A stretch of 64,000 nucleotides of DNA from Symbiodinium natans (taxonomy: Eukaryota > Sar > Dinophyceae > Suessiales > Symbiodiniaceae): assembly GCA_905221605.1 (NCBI GenBank), contig CAJNDS010002091.1, positions 184,001 to 248,000 of the forward strand. Direction: 5' to 3'. Shown here in pieces: positions 63,240 through 64,000 of the stretch. The number at the start of each line of letters is the position of its first letter. Within the stretch, counting starts at the first letter, position 1. Under the pieces are notes generated by a model. It ran no database searches, was not told where the DNA came from, and worked only from the letters and a program-made list of their open reading frames with translations. Position numbers and translations under genes: made by a program.

Positions 63240-63452
63240 CGTTTAGGGTTTAGGGTTTAGGGTTTAGGGTTAGGGGCCCTAAGGCTTTAAGGGTGCATAT
63301 GTGCCTTTCCTTGTACACTTGGGCCCCAAAGTCCCTAGAAAGGATGTACTTTAAGGCCCAAGTATTCCCTGTTTAGGTGGACCCTTAGGGGGTAACCTAT
63401 ACCGAGACCCTAAACCCTAAACCCTAAACCCTAAACCCTAAACCCTAAACCC
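63240..63452. mobile_element. MITE family D copy 4 between opposed telomere-like arrays
   Basis: G-strand units at 63241-63275, the element at about 63291-63386 (GGGTGCATATGTGCC...AAGTATTCCCTG...GGTGGACCCT), and C-strand units at 63407-63452. The element is diverged but keeps the ACTTGGGCC and GGCCCAAGTATTCCC blocks. Confidence 0.65.
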
Positions 63453-63633
63453 CACAACACGGAGCACAACGGCTCATCTGCTCGACACGGATATCCGAAA
63501 CCCCAAACCCATAGGCCTCTACGGCTTCTGTGCGCCCATCATGGTAGCCTTGTTCACAGCAGCATGAAGCACGGTTCGATGCTGTCTAGGCCGAGTGTGC
63601 CGGATTTCCCGATGCACAATTGCCTAATCAAGA

Positions 63634-63727
63634 GGGTCCAGCTGCAGTATCGTTATGGAATTAGGTACCAAAAACCATGCTAACGAGGGATTTGGGGTAC
63701 CTAATTTCATAATACTGTTGATGGACG
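63634..63727. mobile_element. MITE family E copy 2
   Basis: GAGGGTCCAGCTGCAGTATC at the left and imperfect complement at the right, with inner arms TTATGGAATTAGGTACC and GGTACCTAATTTCATAA. More diverged than the 17.81 kb copy. Confidence 0.7.
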
Positions 63728-64000
63728 AAACCCTGCATCACTTTGATTATGAAGGTCATCCCTTCCAATCACTGAGTCTTAACATTGCTGTCCTTGCAAT
63801 GCTTCGAAAAGGCATGTGTGTGAATGACCGAAATCCTGCATCACCCATATGCGCACGCAACATTGAAATTCCAGGGACGCGGGGAGCTCGATTATCAACA
63901 GTCGCACGCCGTATGTGAGAAACCAGGATGGGGGTAGAAAGTCCCGAATAGAAAAACTATTTTTTAAGTTTCAAATCAGTTTCCATAGTTTCAAACGTGT
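63728..64000. other. Unassigned right edge
   Basis: Unique sequence. An 87-codon plus-strand ORF starts inside the preceding hairpin element and has no recognisable domain. Confidence 0.35.

Overview
This window reads as nuclear DNA of an alveolate protist, most likely a dinoflagellate of the Symbiodiniaceae or a close relative. The evidence is of four kinds. (1) Plant-type telomere repeats (TTTAGGG/CCCTAAA) are scattered in both orientations through almost the whole window. (2) The first 1.7 kb holds decayed C-terminal fragments of two subfamilies of a non-LTR retrotransposon lineage whose motifs I associate with dinoflagellate proteomes. (3) The few recognisable coding regions lie on one strand in a compact cluster. 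(4) Large tracts have no genes. The taxon is an inference; chromerids also have TTTAGGG telomeres, and no spliced-leader sequence was seen.

Layout. 1-3.6 kb: GC-rich, without telomeric repeats, with the decayed retroelement ends. 3.6-45.0 kb and 54.5-64.0 kb: a gene-free mosaic of three components. The first is telomere-like arrays of about 3-20 units, some homogeneous for variant units (TTGAGGG, TCTAGGG, TTCAGGG, TTTTAGGG, TTTAGGGG, TTTATAGGG, TTTCAGGG). The second is many short (about 90-160 bp) terminal-inverted-repeat or hairpin elements of at least ten families, most present in two to six copies. The third is unique spacer. 45.0-51.6 kb: a gene island on the minus strand with almost no telomere-like repeat. 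It contains an ASCH-like protein, a dual-specificity-phosphatase-like protein, a possible small Cys-rich protein, a replication protein A large-subunit-like protein (two ORFs joined by a predicted short intron that contains telomere-like repeats) and an exon with a SAP-like motif. 51.8-54.5 kb: four successive satellite arrays with periods of 42, 61, 72-74 and 14 bp.

The two observations I rate highest are these. First, internal comparison of repeated elements shows telomere-like arrays sitting inside otherwise intact transposon copies, in one case with a 4-bp duplication and in another with a possible ~25-bp duplication. This means the interstitial arrays were inserted into older DNA and are not relics of chromosome fusions. 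Second, an ~18-nt motif (ACGCTGTCTTGCGAAAGG in the sense of the genes) lies downstream of each of the four minus-strand ORF groups, about 24 nt after the stop codon in two of them. It is a candidate 3'-end or intergenic processing signal in a lineage that lacks a standard poly(A) signal.

The many long ORFs over the satellites and telomeric arrays are low-complexity open frames and are not annotated as genes.
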